The notes below the pieces were generated by a model. It searched no databases. It had not been told where the DNA came from and was given only the letters and a program-made list of their open reading frames with translations. From Paramacrobiotus richtersi (Eukaryota; Tardigrada; Eutardigrada; Parachela; Macrobiotidae), in assembly GCA_034698045.1 (NCBI GenBank), contig JAQGAU010000289.1, positions 1-31,818 on the forward strand: 31,818 nt of DNA. The letters run 5' to 3'. This document shows, piece by piece, positions 1-11,930 of the stretch. Position numbers and translations under genes: made by a program. How positions within the stretch are numbered: the first letter of the stretch is position 1; each line of letters begins with the position of its first letter.

Positions 1-1308
<1,308 letters not shown>

Positions 1309-2030
1309 GATCACTGTCCTCAGTTCTTGAATAAAAGCAAACGGATCCACAGGCGAATTCTCCTAGTTCCCTGCTGTCAGCTGATGTGGAAATTATCCTA
1401 CGCGATAATCAAAAATAATCAAAAATCAAAAACCACAATCAAAAATCACTATCTTCAGGCCGAAGACCTGACTCAAAAAACCACAACTTTGACTACATAT
1501 CACAGCATGCCTTTATCCTCAATTTCACATGCACTTGAAGTCTTGAATTTGAATTTTGTGCAAGCTGCCAAATGCCAATCATAACAAACACTCAGCAAAA
1601 CGTGAAGAATGACGCATTACCTGGACTGGGGTGTGTCACGAGCATTGTTCCGGGGAAAGACAATTTTTCAGAATTAATCGTCTTATACGTGATTGTTTTC
1701 TTACGGTGGTATCCAAGCCGTTGTATAACGTACATCGCACAGTGCGTCGTTCATTTGTAAGATTTAAAAATCTGAAAAAGTTATAAAAAAGTTTTTGAAA
1801 ATATCCGTGCTCTTTGTTTCAGTTTGCACATCAGGGGAGTACACCCCTGTGGTTAAAGTTCGACTCGGAGTCGACGTAAACACTAAACAGTCGACTTGCT
1901 TTTCCATCGCCGAATTCGGTTTTTGGACTGTCAGCCAATTTTCTGATTCCAGTTTAAGCTGATTTTGCAAACTATTTCGTAGTGCATACTTATTTTCTCG
2001 AAACGTGGTTGCCTCGTTTATATTACTGAA
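1309..2030. promoter_or_regulatory. Head-to-head spacer of PABP and CNOT10, probable bidirectional promoter
   Basis: About 720 bp separate the proposed PABP ATG (minus) from the CNOT10 ATG at 2031 (plus). I see no TATA box in a convincing position on either side. Positions 1405-1450 hold an A-rich stretch with several AATCAAAAA-like words. No open frame here resembles a protein. Divergent housekeeping genes sharing one spacer is the simplest reading. Confidence 0.5.
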
Positions 2031-5000
2031 ATGGACGACAGTTTTCTCCGTCCAGAAATGCAGCGCATGGACTCGCAAGATCGCCGTCCACAGCCTAAGA
2101 TTGTCTTCAACGACAACGATGTACAGACATTTCGGCGCATTCTGGCCTACCACATGTCCGGTGATTATCCCTCCGCCATGGCCGAGATGAACGGGTTGAA
2201 GTCCCGCGGATACACGGACGTGGTGCATATTAATCTCAACGATCTGATCCTCAAGTTCTACGCGTCTCGCTGCGTGGGCGCCGAGGATCTGCTGGCGGAC
2301 CTCAAAGATGCCATGTCTAAGGTGAAAAGGCTTTCTTGGAAATTATTTTTCCCCGTTTTATAATTTTATAGGTTCTTGCTGTAATGCTGTCTCATAAAGG
2401 CACGCAAGAGTAGCTATATGGCAAAATTCACCAATTTTACGGGTTTTGCACGTAAACCGTGCGCATCTGTTAAATATCCTCGTTTGCTTTGCCGAGTTGT
2501 TGTGTCGCCGTACAGGGATATTGCGAGCAAGGGTTGATTTTAACGGAATATTTTGATTTACGCTGAATTTTCGTTGCAGGCATATGGTCCTTCATTCGAA
2601 GCCAGCAAGGAACGGGAGCTTACGCATGTTGGGTATTTGTACAATTACGCCTTGATTTCCTTTTACCTGATGCGTGATAATCAGTCGCTCGCGATTATGA
2701 ACACTGTGATGCGCTATGCGGAAACTCTTGGTAAGTCGTAGTTCGCTGTAATAAAATTCGCATAATTTTATATTCGATTTTTGCCGATGATTGTGAGACA
2801 TCACTGGTGTTCGATGTAATAGGGATAATTTTTGCGATTAATCGTATTAATTATCTGACGAAGTAACGGTGATTTACTAGTTTAGGTTTCATGGCTGATA
2901 TTTCTTTGACTTATTGTGATAAAAATGTGTTTATTAACAATCTGAAACTTTAAAAAAAGATTTTGAAATATCAGATCAGTTTGGTAATTCAGCTTCTGTT
3001 GTTGCTTGGTAAAAATTAAAATTATAAGAATAAAGGGACGAGCTGATTTGATAAAAATAAGAAAACCCTGTTTTTGTAGAGCATTCAGTCTTCCTATAAA
3101 AAAATTACTCATTTACAGTATGAATGATTCTTCACAATTTTACAATGAATTATGCTGATTTGCACGCTGAAATAGCAAATTCGACTGATTTGTTTGTTAA
3201 CCATCGAGTATTTTGCAGAAGATGGATTGGTGCGTGATTGCTGTTTTCTGCTCCTGGAACTGCAAATTCGACTGTTCCAGGTATTCATATGACTGCTGAT
3301 TCCGTGGTTTTCATTGGGCATCGTGAAATTTGTTCTACGTGCTTAGGTGAACGAAGCCATGCAAACCATTTCCTACTTGGAAGAAGAATTCGACGAGGAT
3401 ACCGGTTTGCGTATTAAACTCCCGGAGAAATTCCACAAAGATCCGCTGCTCTTCGATGAGAACTGGCAGCTCTTCCGGCCGATGATTACCTTCAAGGCCA
3501 AATTGCAACTGGTAAAAATAGTAGATGTTGAGTGTTTAATAAAATATTGTAGACATATGAATTACAGTAGTATGTGTGTCAAATTGTTCAGCTTCGCTGA
3601 AATGTGTGCAGACTTAATTGCAGTAGTCAAATCGTAGTGTATTGGCAACTGGTGGTCGAGACGCAAACTGTCAAAATTACAAATAGATACATATATCACT
3701 CGCATCCGATGCCGTTTCAGTTCTCTTATCTTTTCCTGCTTGTTTTCAGTAAAATTATCATCACAATGAACAGATTCTTAATCTTTACAACTGATTTAAG
3801 TGACCTGAAATAACCAATTAAAAGAAACAATAAATTTTGACATTTTTACGATCATGATTTTCTCTTATACAGTCGGAAGCGAAACTAGAATTAAGTAACT
3901 TATAAAAACTGAAAATCATCCAAAATGGAATTAAAACGTGAATTAAAAGTTTGAGAACGGAATTACAAATTACAGTGATTTAAGTGGATTATCGATCAAT
4001 AAGCGTGTTTCTTTGCTTGCAGTATAAAGTGCGGGTGGCGAATATGCTGTGGAACCAAACTCTGAGCAAGAAGGAATCCAAAGGACTCTTGAGTACTCAA
4101 GGCATGACGGTGAGTACGGTCGCATCATTGTAACGTAAAATTTCGATAAGAGAAAAGAGTATTATGTAATTTTTCTGCCATTTAAATCTTGAATTGTAAA
4201 TTTTAAAGTATTTTCAAAACTGGAACGTGGTGTACATGTCCGTACCATATTGATCAATATTAGCTTTCCCTGCATGCTTTACAAAAACGTTATAATGAAT
4301 AAGGAAAACTTTTGTTTCGAATTTTCGTCAAAGATTTGCCTTTGTTATCGCAGTTGCAGTTTCTTGATGATAAAAAAAAATGATATTTTCAATTAAATTA
4401 ACTTTCAGTTAGATATTTTTGTGCGTTTTTCCAGCATGATTTATTCGTTAATTGTAGGAGGTTTTTAATGCGGCATTTCGCCAGCTTTTGATTGCATTCA
4501 AGTAGGATGTTTTCGGAAGGTGTTGTAGGAGCCTAAACCGGTGTAAAATGGAAAATAAAGAGTCAAGTTTGTGATTTCCGGTTTGGTTGTATTTCCCCAC
4601 CGTTGTACATTGTGCCACCTTGAATGTCAAATGTTTTCCAGAACCCCGTCCCCGTGTACCTCAAATCCCAATCCGAATACCACCGCGGCAACTACAACAA
4701 ATCCATCAAACTCCTCAACCACTTTGCCCCGCTCCCCAACGCCCCCCTCTCCATCCTGACGGGGGACTGCTACCCCTCCTTATACTACAACAATCTGGCG
4801 TGTATCCACAGTGCCATGGGCAAGGCGACGGTGGCCTCCGTCTACTTCAATCTGGCGTTGGAGGAGAACACCAAAGCCCTGCAGACGCTGCCGATGAACG
4901 GCCGGGTGGACTACAATGTGGTGCCGTTGCAGTGTCTGCATAGCTCGCGGTTCGCCGAGGTGGTGTACAATCTGGGGACGCAGTTGTTGGTTAGTGGGCA

Positions 5001-8000
5001 GCCGGCGCAGGCGTTTCCGCTGCTGGTGGAGGCCAGCCATCGGTATCATCAGAATCCACGGTTGTGGCTGCGGCTGGCGGAGAGCTGTATTGCCAAACAT
5101 AAGAACGTGAGTTTGTGCTGTGGTTACCGGTTTTTAGGTTTTATCTGACGTATTAACAGCTTAAAATATTTTGTGATATTTAAATACTAGTTATTAATAT
5201 TCATAATACATTTTAAATAAATTAAAGGTGATAGATAATAGATAAAAGATAATAATATTGGGAAAATAGGTTTTTAATTAGTAATATTATTGTTTTAATT
5301 AATATTAATAATTAAATAAAGGCTATTAATAATTATAGTGTCTTCGTTTCTAATTATTAATAATTACGGTTTTTTCGAATGATGTATTCCATAAATTAAA
5401 GGTTAAATTAAAGGTTATTAATAATAAATTTTTAATTATTAGTATTATTGTTATTAATTAATATTAATAATTAAATAAAGGTTATTAATTAATTATAGTT
5501 TCTTCGTTTCTGATTATTAATAATTACGGTTTTTTTTTGAATGACATATTCCATAAACGTTGGTAGGAAATCAGAACGGTAAAATAAATGGGCATAATAG
5601 TAGCGGTTGTCGTGTATTTGTTATGGATCGGTGTTTGTTTACTAGGATCTCATTGATCCCCTGCACCGTCGGAAGCCCACACGCTACATGATCAAGGGAT
5701 CGGTCGGAGGGGGAAAGTACCGGAAACTCCTGTTATCCTCAGTATTACTGCCTTATCAGAAGCAGCTGTCTCAGTACGTTGTTAATTTTGGTTCTTGTAA
5801 CGACAGTATATAGTTGGTTGAATGTGACGCGATGTTTTTGCAGACGGAAGGTCCAGCCTCAAACGGAAGCCAAGAAGGATCCCTCCGAACCAGCGCTCAC
5901 CATTGAATTCGCCCGGATGTGTTTGATTAACGCTTTGGCAACTGTTAATCGGCATTTGGCACGGTAAAGAAGCCGTTCTTTATGTTTTGTTATTGCGATT
6001 CTGTAATGCGATTTTGCATTGTATTTATCTTTACACGTGATTAATAGTATTTTATTTTAAGATATTTTATTGTAAGAATTTCTCATGGGTGATTTGGGGG
6101 ATGAATAATGTTTATTTATTTTTCTTTTGATATTGCCTATCATATAGATTTTCAACTCCTTAATAATAATTTATTTCACAATAGTTTGGATTAATTTGAT
6201 AATATTCTCTAACAAAATTATTGTTTCATTTAATGTATTGATTTACTTTTTTTATTATTGTTTATTTGTTTTTAACATAAATTTGATATGTTATTTATTC
6301 TTGTTGTATAGTGTAATAAATGCGGTGTATTTACACAGGGGAAGCAGCTTGCCGGTGGAGGACGTCTACGCGATCGCCCCGAGCGGGATGTGCTCGAAAC
6401 AAGAAATATTTCACTTAAAGTAATCCGCCAGCTTTTCCTGATATCGAGAAATCTGGAGTCAACACGGATTTTCATTTTATAGGGCATACATTTTGGTAAA
6501 TTTGGCCTTTGTTTCCAACTGTTTATGGGACTTTGTTGGCGGGATTGAGTACTCCAAACAGGCGGAAGCACTGCCGGAACTGCCCGGCATTATCAGGTAA
6601 GGCGAAATAACATGGACGATTTTACTGGGATGCCACATTACTCATAAACAAAATAATATAGCCGTTTAAAATTGGTGATTTTAATTTGGAGGTTGCTTTG
6701 ACGAACGTTAAGCGGGTTCTTGACTAAAACTGCAAATTTTGATTGCATTCTGTAGAAGAATGTTTTCCCTGAGATTTCGAGGAAGAACAGTATTATACGC
6801 CGTTTTCCCGTTGTTTCTTGTTTGTATTTCTTGAACATCATCCAACAATCCATCATTGACGGCATACGCTGAATGTTTTTGTTATGGCTCACTTTTGACT
6901 GTTTCTTGCTGCATTCTGCTCTGTTTTACTGTGTTTGCCATTGGGCATCGGCTTTTTTCCCTGTTGCTACTTACTGTATTTGTATTTATATATTTTTTTT
7001 ATTTGTATTTATGTTTTTTTGGTAATATTTCTATGAATTTTCTTGATTGATTTGTATACTGATTTTTCCAGCGTTGCGATACATTTCTTAAGAGGAAAAA
7101 AACCATTCTTCGGTTACAACTATTCGTTGCTGCTGATTTTTTCTGTCAATTTTCCACTTATTATTCATATTTTCTCCGGTTGATCGTAATATATCTCCAT
7201 TAATTTTCTTGTGTAGATTTCTGATTTCGGCGTATGCCAGTGAAGGTCTGATGCGCCTGAGTCGTCTGCACGATGCCGGGCACTACCTCTCCGTCGCCAA
7301 CATCAACAACATCTACCGCCAGATGAACAACGACCTGGAGAAGGACGGCCAGGTCAACATGCTGCGGGCGCAGAGTGCCGCCCTGGAATCCGGCACGACA
7401 CTGGCCGCCTCGCGGAGCTCCGAGGAGGCCAACAGTGATGAGCAGGGCAAGGTGTACGAGCAGCCGGAAGCCGTGATTAAATGTAAGAAAGAGTGCGGAA
7501 TGTGGTTAAGAAGTGGATAGTAAGTTGAGGATTGTGTTGTAGCGTTTTTGCATATTCCCAACGATTATTTACGGAAACGCCCGGTGTTTGCCCGGAATTT
7601 GTTGGGGTATAATCATGCGGTGTGGTTGGCGATGAATGGGGATTTGGAGGCCAGTTATACCATTGCGGAGAAGGTATTTATCCCAGCGACAATTTTTTAG
7701 TTACGTTCGATATAATTATAATCGTAAAATAGAGATTATTTTCAGTAAGTTCGATCGTTTTTTGTTAACTTTATTTTTTTAGTAATAGCTTCTACATTTT
7801 TTCGTTGGCTGTATTTATCAGTTTATTTATAATAATAACGTTTTTTCAGGGATATTTTTTACGATACCGTTTTACAACGATTTTGTTTTTTTATAATAAC
7901 GTAGTATTTCTTTCAAAATAAATTTCAGTACTAAACTGTAAGACAATTTTTTAATTTCTTTTTTGATTTTTATGATTTCTTTTCTAATTTTTTATTTCGT

Positions 8001-8369
8001 ATTTTTTCAATAATAAGTTTCAGTACTAACATAGCTAACAAGTACGACAGTTTTTCAGATTTGTACTTGTAATTTCTTGCATTTCCTTAAGTTGTGTTAT
8101 TTGTCAGAATTCTGTTGTTATTGAGCTCATCTGGGTGTTTTCAGTTGCGAAGTGTGGAGACCAACGCCGATTCCATAACACGCGCCCGTGCCACACAACT
8201 GTGCATTTACATCCGTTTCCGGCAAGCCGATCGCCCGGAGGCGTTGAAGTTGATTCTGGACGAATGCCCGGAATGGAAGGATCGTCTGTACAAAGATTTC
8301 GATGCGGATGAGGAGAAGCTGCGTGTACTACGCGAGCAGCAGCAGGTCCCGTGGATCCTGGAAGGATAA
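2031..8369 (+). CDS. CNOT10: CCR4-NOT transcription complex subunit 10 (CNOT10), complete, 13 exons
   Basis: CNOT10 is a TPR-like helical repeat subunit that pairs with CNOT11 on the CNOT1 N-terminus of the cytoplasmic deadenylase complex. Exons: 2031-2321, 2580-2730, 3219-3280, 3347-3511, 4023-4109, 4642-5106, 5646-5773, 5844-5963, 6339-6419, 6483-6596, 7217-7482, 7543-7673, 8145-8369. All introns are GT-AG and all phases agree, giving about 761 aa against 744 aa for human. Family landmarks are the early repeat RILAYHMSGDYPSAMAEMNG, the segment KAKLQLYKVRVANMLW, the long exon with SEYHRGNYNKSIKLLNHF, and PRLWLRLAESCIAKHKN. The start has an open frame from the first in-frame ATG. The third exon (20 codons, EDGLVRDCCFLLLELQIRLF) is easy to miss but is needed to keep phase. 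PABP next door also belongs to poly(A)-tail metabolism. Confidence 0.94.
5262..5560. repeat. AT-rich tandem duplication in CNOT10 intron 6
   Basis: Two copies of a roughly 125-130 bp unit lie at about 5271-5395 and 5430-5556. Both contain the words TTAATATTAATAATTAAATA, TCTTCGTTTCT, ATTATTAATAATTACGG and ATTCCATAAA in the same order, with a few substitutions and indels. The surrounding intron (5107-5645) is otherwise unremarkable. Confidence 0.8.
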
Positions 8370-8871
8370 TGTTGATTTCTTGCATTTTCGACCGTTTGGC
8401 CTCTGATTCTGCTCGGTTCTCTATGTTTTACTAATTTTTGGATCGTTATGCATTTGTTATATGGATCGTGTTTTTAGTTTGTATCTGATTGAGTTCGTTG
8501 ACTTTCTCGTGGATAATGCGCATGGGGTTTTTTACTGCTTTTGTTTGTCTCGTTGATTTCCGGCCAGTCGTTGAGAAAATGAATGAATGAACACTGAACA
8601 GACAAACGATGTGTCCCGCTGCGATAAGGAGAATGTGGCGAAAGCGTTGACGTTCATGTAGCTGTCGGACGGAATTTTATCAGAGTTTACAGGGATGTAA
8701 GGTGGCGCGTTCTTAACAGGCGACTTCCAGCTGATTCATTAATTGAAATTCATTTGTTTAGAAATTTCGAATCAGTTTTTTGATCAGTTTGCAGAAATTA
8801 GCTGAAGCGTAATTGTTAGTCATTTTCAGAGAAGACGATCTTTGATAAGCACGGAGCCTCGCCGTTGGTTA
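8370..8871. other. Intergenic: CNOT10 3' flank and tRNase Z 5' flank
   Basis: Non-coding stretch of 500 bp between the CNOT10 stop and the first upstream ATG of the tRNase Z gene. I do not see a canonical AATAAA downstream of CNOT10, so its poly(A) signal is either a variant or not recognisable. No repeats or RNA genes are apparent. Confidence 0.5.
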
Positions 8872-11462
8872 ATGCATATTTTGTGGCCTATCGCGCGATA
8901 CCCCAAAAGATGTCTGGCACAGCTTGCAAAGCGTAGAGCGAGTTCGTCGGGCTCCTCCGCTTCCAAAGCTCGCACATTCCGTGATCACTCTCCAGTCGCG
9001 AACGCTGGGCAAAAAGGTACAGTTTCTCCCTACCGACATCAGTTTAAATCATCGAAATCATGACGACAGCTCGGTTTAAAGCAGGAAAAGCTCATCCAGC
9101 GCCCGCAGACATGAACGACGAGTTCGAACTCAGATTTCCCGGGACACAGAAACGCTATTTCCTCAACTGCTGGTCAGTCTCTGGGCTGGAATCCTGTGTC
9201 ACCGTCCGTGTGGATCCGGTCAAGTACGCGTTCGACATTGGCCATGCGACGCGATCTTCCATACAGTGTGATAATGTGTTTGTGACGCACGGCCATGTGG
9301 ATCACTGCGGTGCGCTGCCCAAGCATATGTCCCAGCGGGAGATGCGCTCACAACCTCCCTCCAAGTATTATTGCCCTCCGGAAATCGAGGAACACTTGAA
9401 GAGGATCTGCCAGGGATTTGCGGACATGAATGACGGGTAAGGAAGACAAATTACCTTGTTATCTGGATAATTATGGCTCTTGTTAGTAAACCCTGTTATT
9501 GACTATGCAAAACTGGTAGACTGTACAGCGACATGACGCAGATGGCTCTAAAAAACGACTACTGCACTTTTAACTCGTTACTACAACTCAAACTGGAAAC
9601 CAAAAAGCAGCAATTTTTTCTTGTAACTGTGTATGATCCGATGGAAATGCATATTAATTATTATTGTAAATTACAGTATTCTGTATCTATAACATTTGTG
9701 CGCGTAAATGGTACAGGTAATTTTTAATATTTTATAATATGGTCGAATTTTGTAGAAATAAGCCTGCTTTGTATCAGACAGCGATCAAAGGCGTGGAGAT
9801 TGGGGAGAAAATCGCTCTTTCGAAAGGACGAACAGCGAAACCCTTCCGGACCTATCACCGTGTTCCTAGTCAAGGCTACCTGATCTACACCACGGAACGC
9901 ACGTTAATTACGGAATACATGCATCTCAGTGGACCGGAAATCGGGGAGTATCTGGAACAGGGTTATGTTGTCCATGAGAATAAGTTGGTCCCGGAGATTG
10001 CGTACACGGGGGATACGACGTTTGATACGTTTCTGGATACGGAGAATGCCGATGTGCTCCGCTCAAGAGTAAGTGACTGGTGTTATTTTTTGTTTGTATT
10101 TGTTTTTCCTTTATTCAGTTCATTTTTTGCCGTCTTCGGGCAGCATGAGAATCTGTTGATATTGCAGTCGAGTGCTTTGTTGACGTTTGAAATGATGAAA
10201 ATTATGTTAGTAATATTTGTTATTGATTTATTAAACAGTTTATTAGATTTAAATTTTTTTAGATTTCGAGAAAATTACGTTAGTATTATTTGCTATTAGA
10301 TTTATTAAACAGTTTAGTAGATTCAAGTTTTTTTTAATTTCGAGAGAATTACGTTGGTAATATTTGCTATTAGATTTATTGAACAGTTTGTTAGATTTAA
10401 ATTGGTTTCAATTCCGAGAAAATTATGTTGGTAATATTTGCTATTAGATTTATTGAACAGTTTATTAGATTTAAATTGGTTTCTGTATTTCGAGAAAATT
10501 ACGTTGGTAATATTTGCTATTAGATTTATTGAATTAGATTGAAACTGGTTTATTAAATTAGATTGAAATTAGATTGAAATTGGTTTATTAGATTTAAAAT
10601 GGTTTCAATTTCGAGAAAATTACGTTGGTAATATTTGCTATTAGATTTACTAAACAGTTTATTAGAATCAAAATTTTTTTTCCGTTTCGAGAAAACTTTC
10701 CGAATCGTATTTGTTTTGAATTTGTATTGAAGTCAGTTTACGTTAACAATCTTTTGTACTAGCAAGATTTCTGAGTGATACGTTTTTGACCGCAAATCAC
10801 GTTACTAATGTAACAACGTTTGTCAGCGGCGTGAATTATTGCTTTTCAAATTCATCAGCTGTTCAATCGTTCAAAACCTGCTACGAATAAATACTATTAT
10901 ACTCCAAAGAACCATATCAAACTATTTTGCAAAGAATGTGATTTATTGAGAGTTATTCCTGAATTAAGTGAATTCAGATTGAGAATTAAGAATACCATAT
11001 ACGTTGAAACGTTAAATAAACATGATACGTTAAAATCAAAATGAAAATAAATTACAGTAAATCAGTTTTAAAAATTACTGATCATTTAAAAGAGTAGGTT
11101 TCCAACTGTATTTCGGTAAACGGTTCATTGTGTTTATACATTCCGATCTGATAGTGTCGATTAGCTAGAAACTGATGGAATATTCCCCGTTATTGCAGAT
11201 TCTCATAACGGAGGCCACCTACATCGACGACCGGCAGACCCCGCAAAAAGCCCGCGACCGCGGCCACATCCACCTCCAGGAGATTGCCGAGAATGCCGAA
11301 AAGTTCCGGGACGTGGGAGCGCTGGTGCTGGTGCACTTGTCGGACCGGTATTCCAGCGGACAAGCCGCGCACTGGACCAGACGGTTCCTGCCGCCCTGGT
11401 TGCTGGCGAAGACATGGATCCCGACACTGATGAAGGATATGGAAGGCGCGAATGCGTACTGA
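8872..11462 (+). CDS. Short tRNase Z (plant TRZ1/2-like metallo-beta-lactamase), possible dual N-termini
   Basis: tRNase Z removes the 3' trailer of pre-tRNAs. Proposed long form: exons 8872-9016, 9085-9436, 9520-9622, 9778-10068, 11199-11462 (about 384 aa). Alternative start: ATG at 9060 if the 9017-9084 intron is kept (about 344 aa). In short-form numbering, zinc and catalytic residues are visible: THGHVDH (76-82, the HxHxDH motif), FRTYHRVPSQGY with H187, AYTGDT with D239, GHIHL (about 279-283) and LVHLSDRY with H303. These blocks look like the short plant TRZ proteins more than ELAC1. The 48-residue upstream exon begins MHILWPIARYPKRCLAQLAK, is rich in Arg, Lys, Ser and Ala and has no acidic residue in its first 35, like a mitochondrial presequence. 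The donor of the third exon (9622) is the least certain junction. The terminal exon ends with an unusual hydrophobic tail (FLPPWLLAKTW). Confidence 0.87.
9017..9084 (+). promoter_or_regulatory. Candidate optional 5' intron / stop-start overlap of the tRNase Z gene
   Basis: GT at 9017 and AG at 9083-9084 define a 68 bp intron that joins the upstream presequence-like frame (phase 1) to the tRNase Z frame without changing it. If retained, the upstream frame ends with TGA at 9061-9063, overlapping the ATG at 9060 in the form ATGA. The short enzyme could then be made by reinitiation or leaky scanning. Both forms are read from sequence only. Confidence 0.5.
10195..10692. repeat. Minisatellite in tRNase Z intron (about six 73-75 bp units, one expanded)
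   Basis: Each unit contains the ordered words GAGAAAATTACGTTGGTAAT, ATTTGCTATTAGATTTATT, AACAGTTTATTAGATTTAAA and a T-rich tail. Six units can be counted. The fifth is lengthened by extra TTAGATTGAAA-type words. The array accounts for much of the size of the only intron over 1 kb in the three conserved genes. Confidence 0.88.
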
Positions 11463-11930
11463 CCGGAAACCATAGGGCCGGGGATTGTATTAATGGAAGT
11501 TCGTTGTTTGGGTTGGTGTATGAGAAATGTGGATTATCTTTATCGGTTTTTGTGGTCAGAGTGCTTTAGTTGTGGGGAAACTGGTCCAAAGAGAGCTGAA
11601 TTGTCACCAAAAGTGTCGTTGTATGATTGACTGATATAGAGGAACCTTTTGTTTGTTTCTTGTTGATAAGTTAAAGACTTTTGTTTTGTGGCACGCACCG
11701 TGCAGATATGTTTTGTACTCAGATGTCTTTTGAGTATGTTCTCGTGCTGGATGCTGACACTATCTTCCGTTAACTGGTCAGATTGAATGCTGATAGAAAT
11801 CCTGTGCGACGGAATGTGGAAATAAAGCGTGTCATTGCTATAACTTGACCAAATAAATGGACGCGCGCTGCAGTACCCATTGTCCAGTGTGTTATCAATT
11901 GAAGTACGGGAAAGCTGGTAGCGTTGCACA
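11463..11930 (+). promoter_or_regulatory. tRNase Z 3' UTR and poly(A) signal
   Basis: Follows the TGA at 11460-11462. A canonical AATAAA lies at 11821-11826 and another in CAAATAAATGG about 30 bp later. The same segment, including the AATAAA context GGAAATAAAGCGTGTC, recurs at 27440-27900. It therefore marks the left end of the duplicated unit in this cluster. Confidence 0.65.

Noticed and set aside
3347-3349. Direct joining of CNOT10 exon 2 (ends 2730) to 3347
   Set aside because: Phase disagrees (1 against 0); the 62 bp exon at 3219-3280 restores phase and supplies expected family sequence.
4470-4520. Similarity between CNOT10 introns near 4480 and 6731 (GATTGCATTC ... ATGTTTTC)
   Set aside because: Only about 35 bp with many mismatches; could be chance in AT-rich introns.
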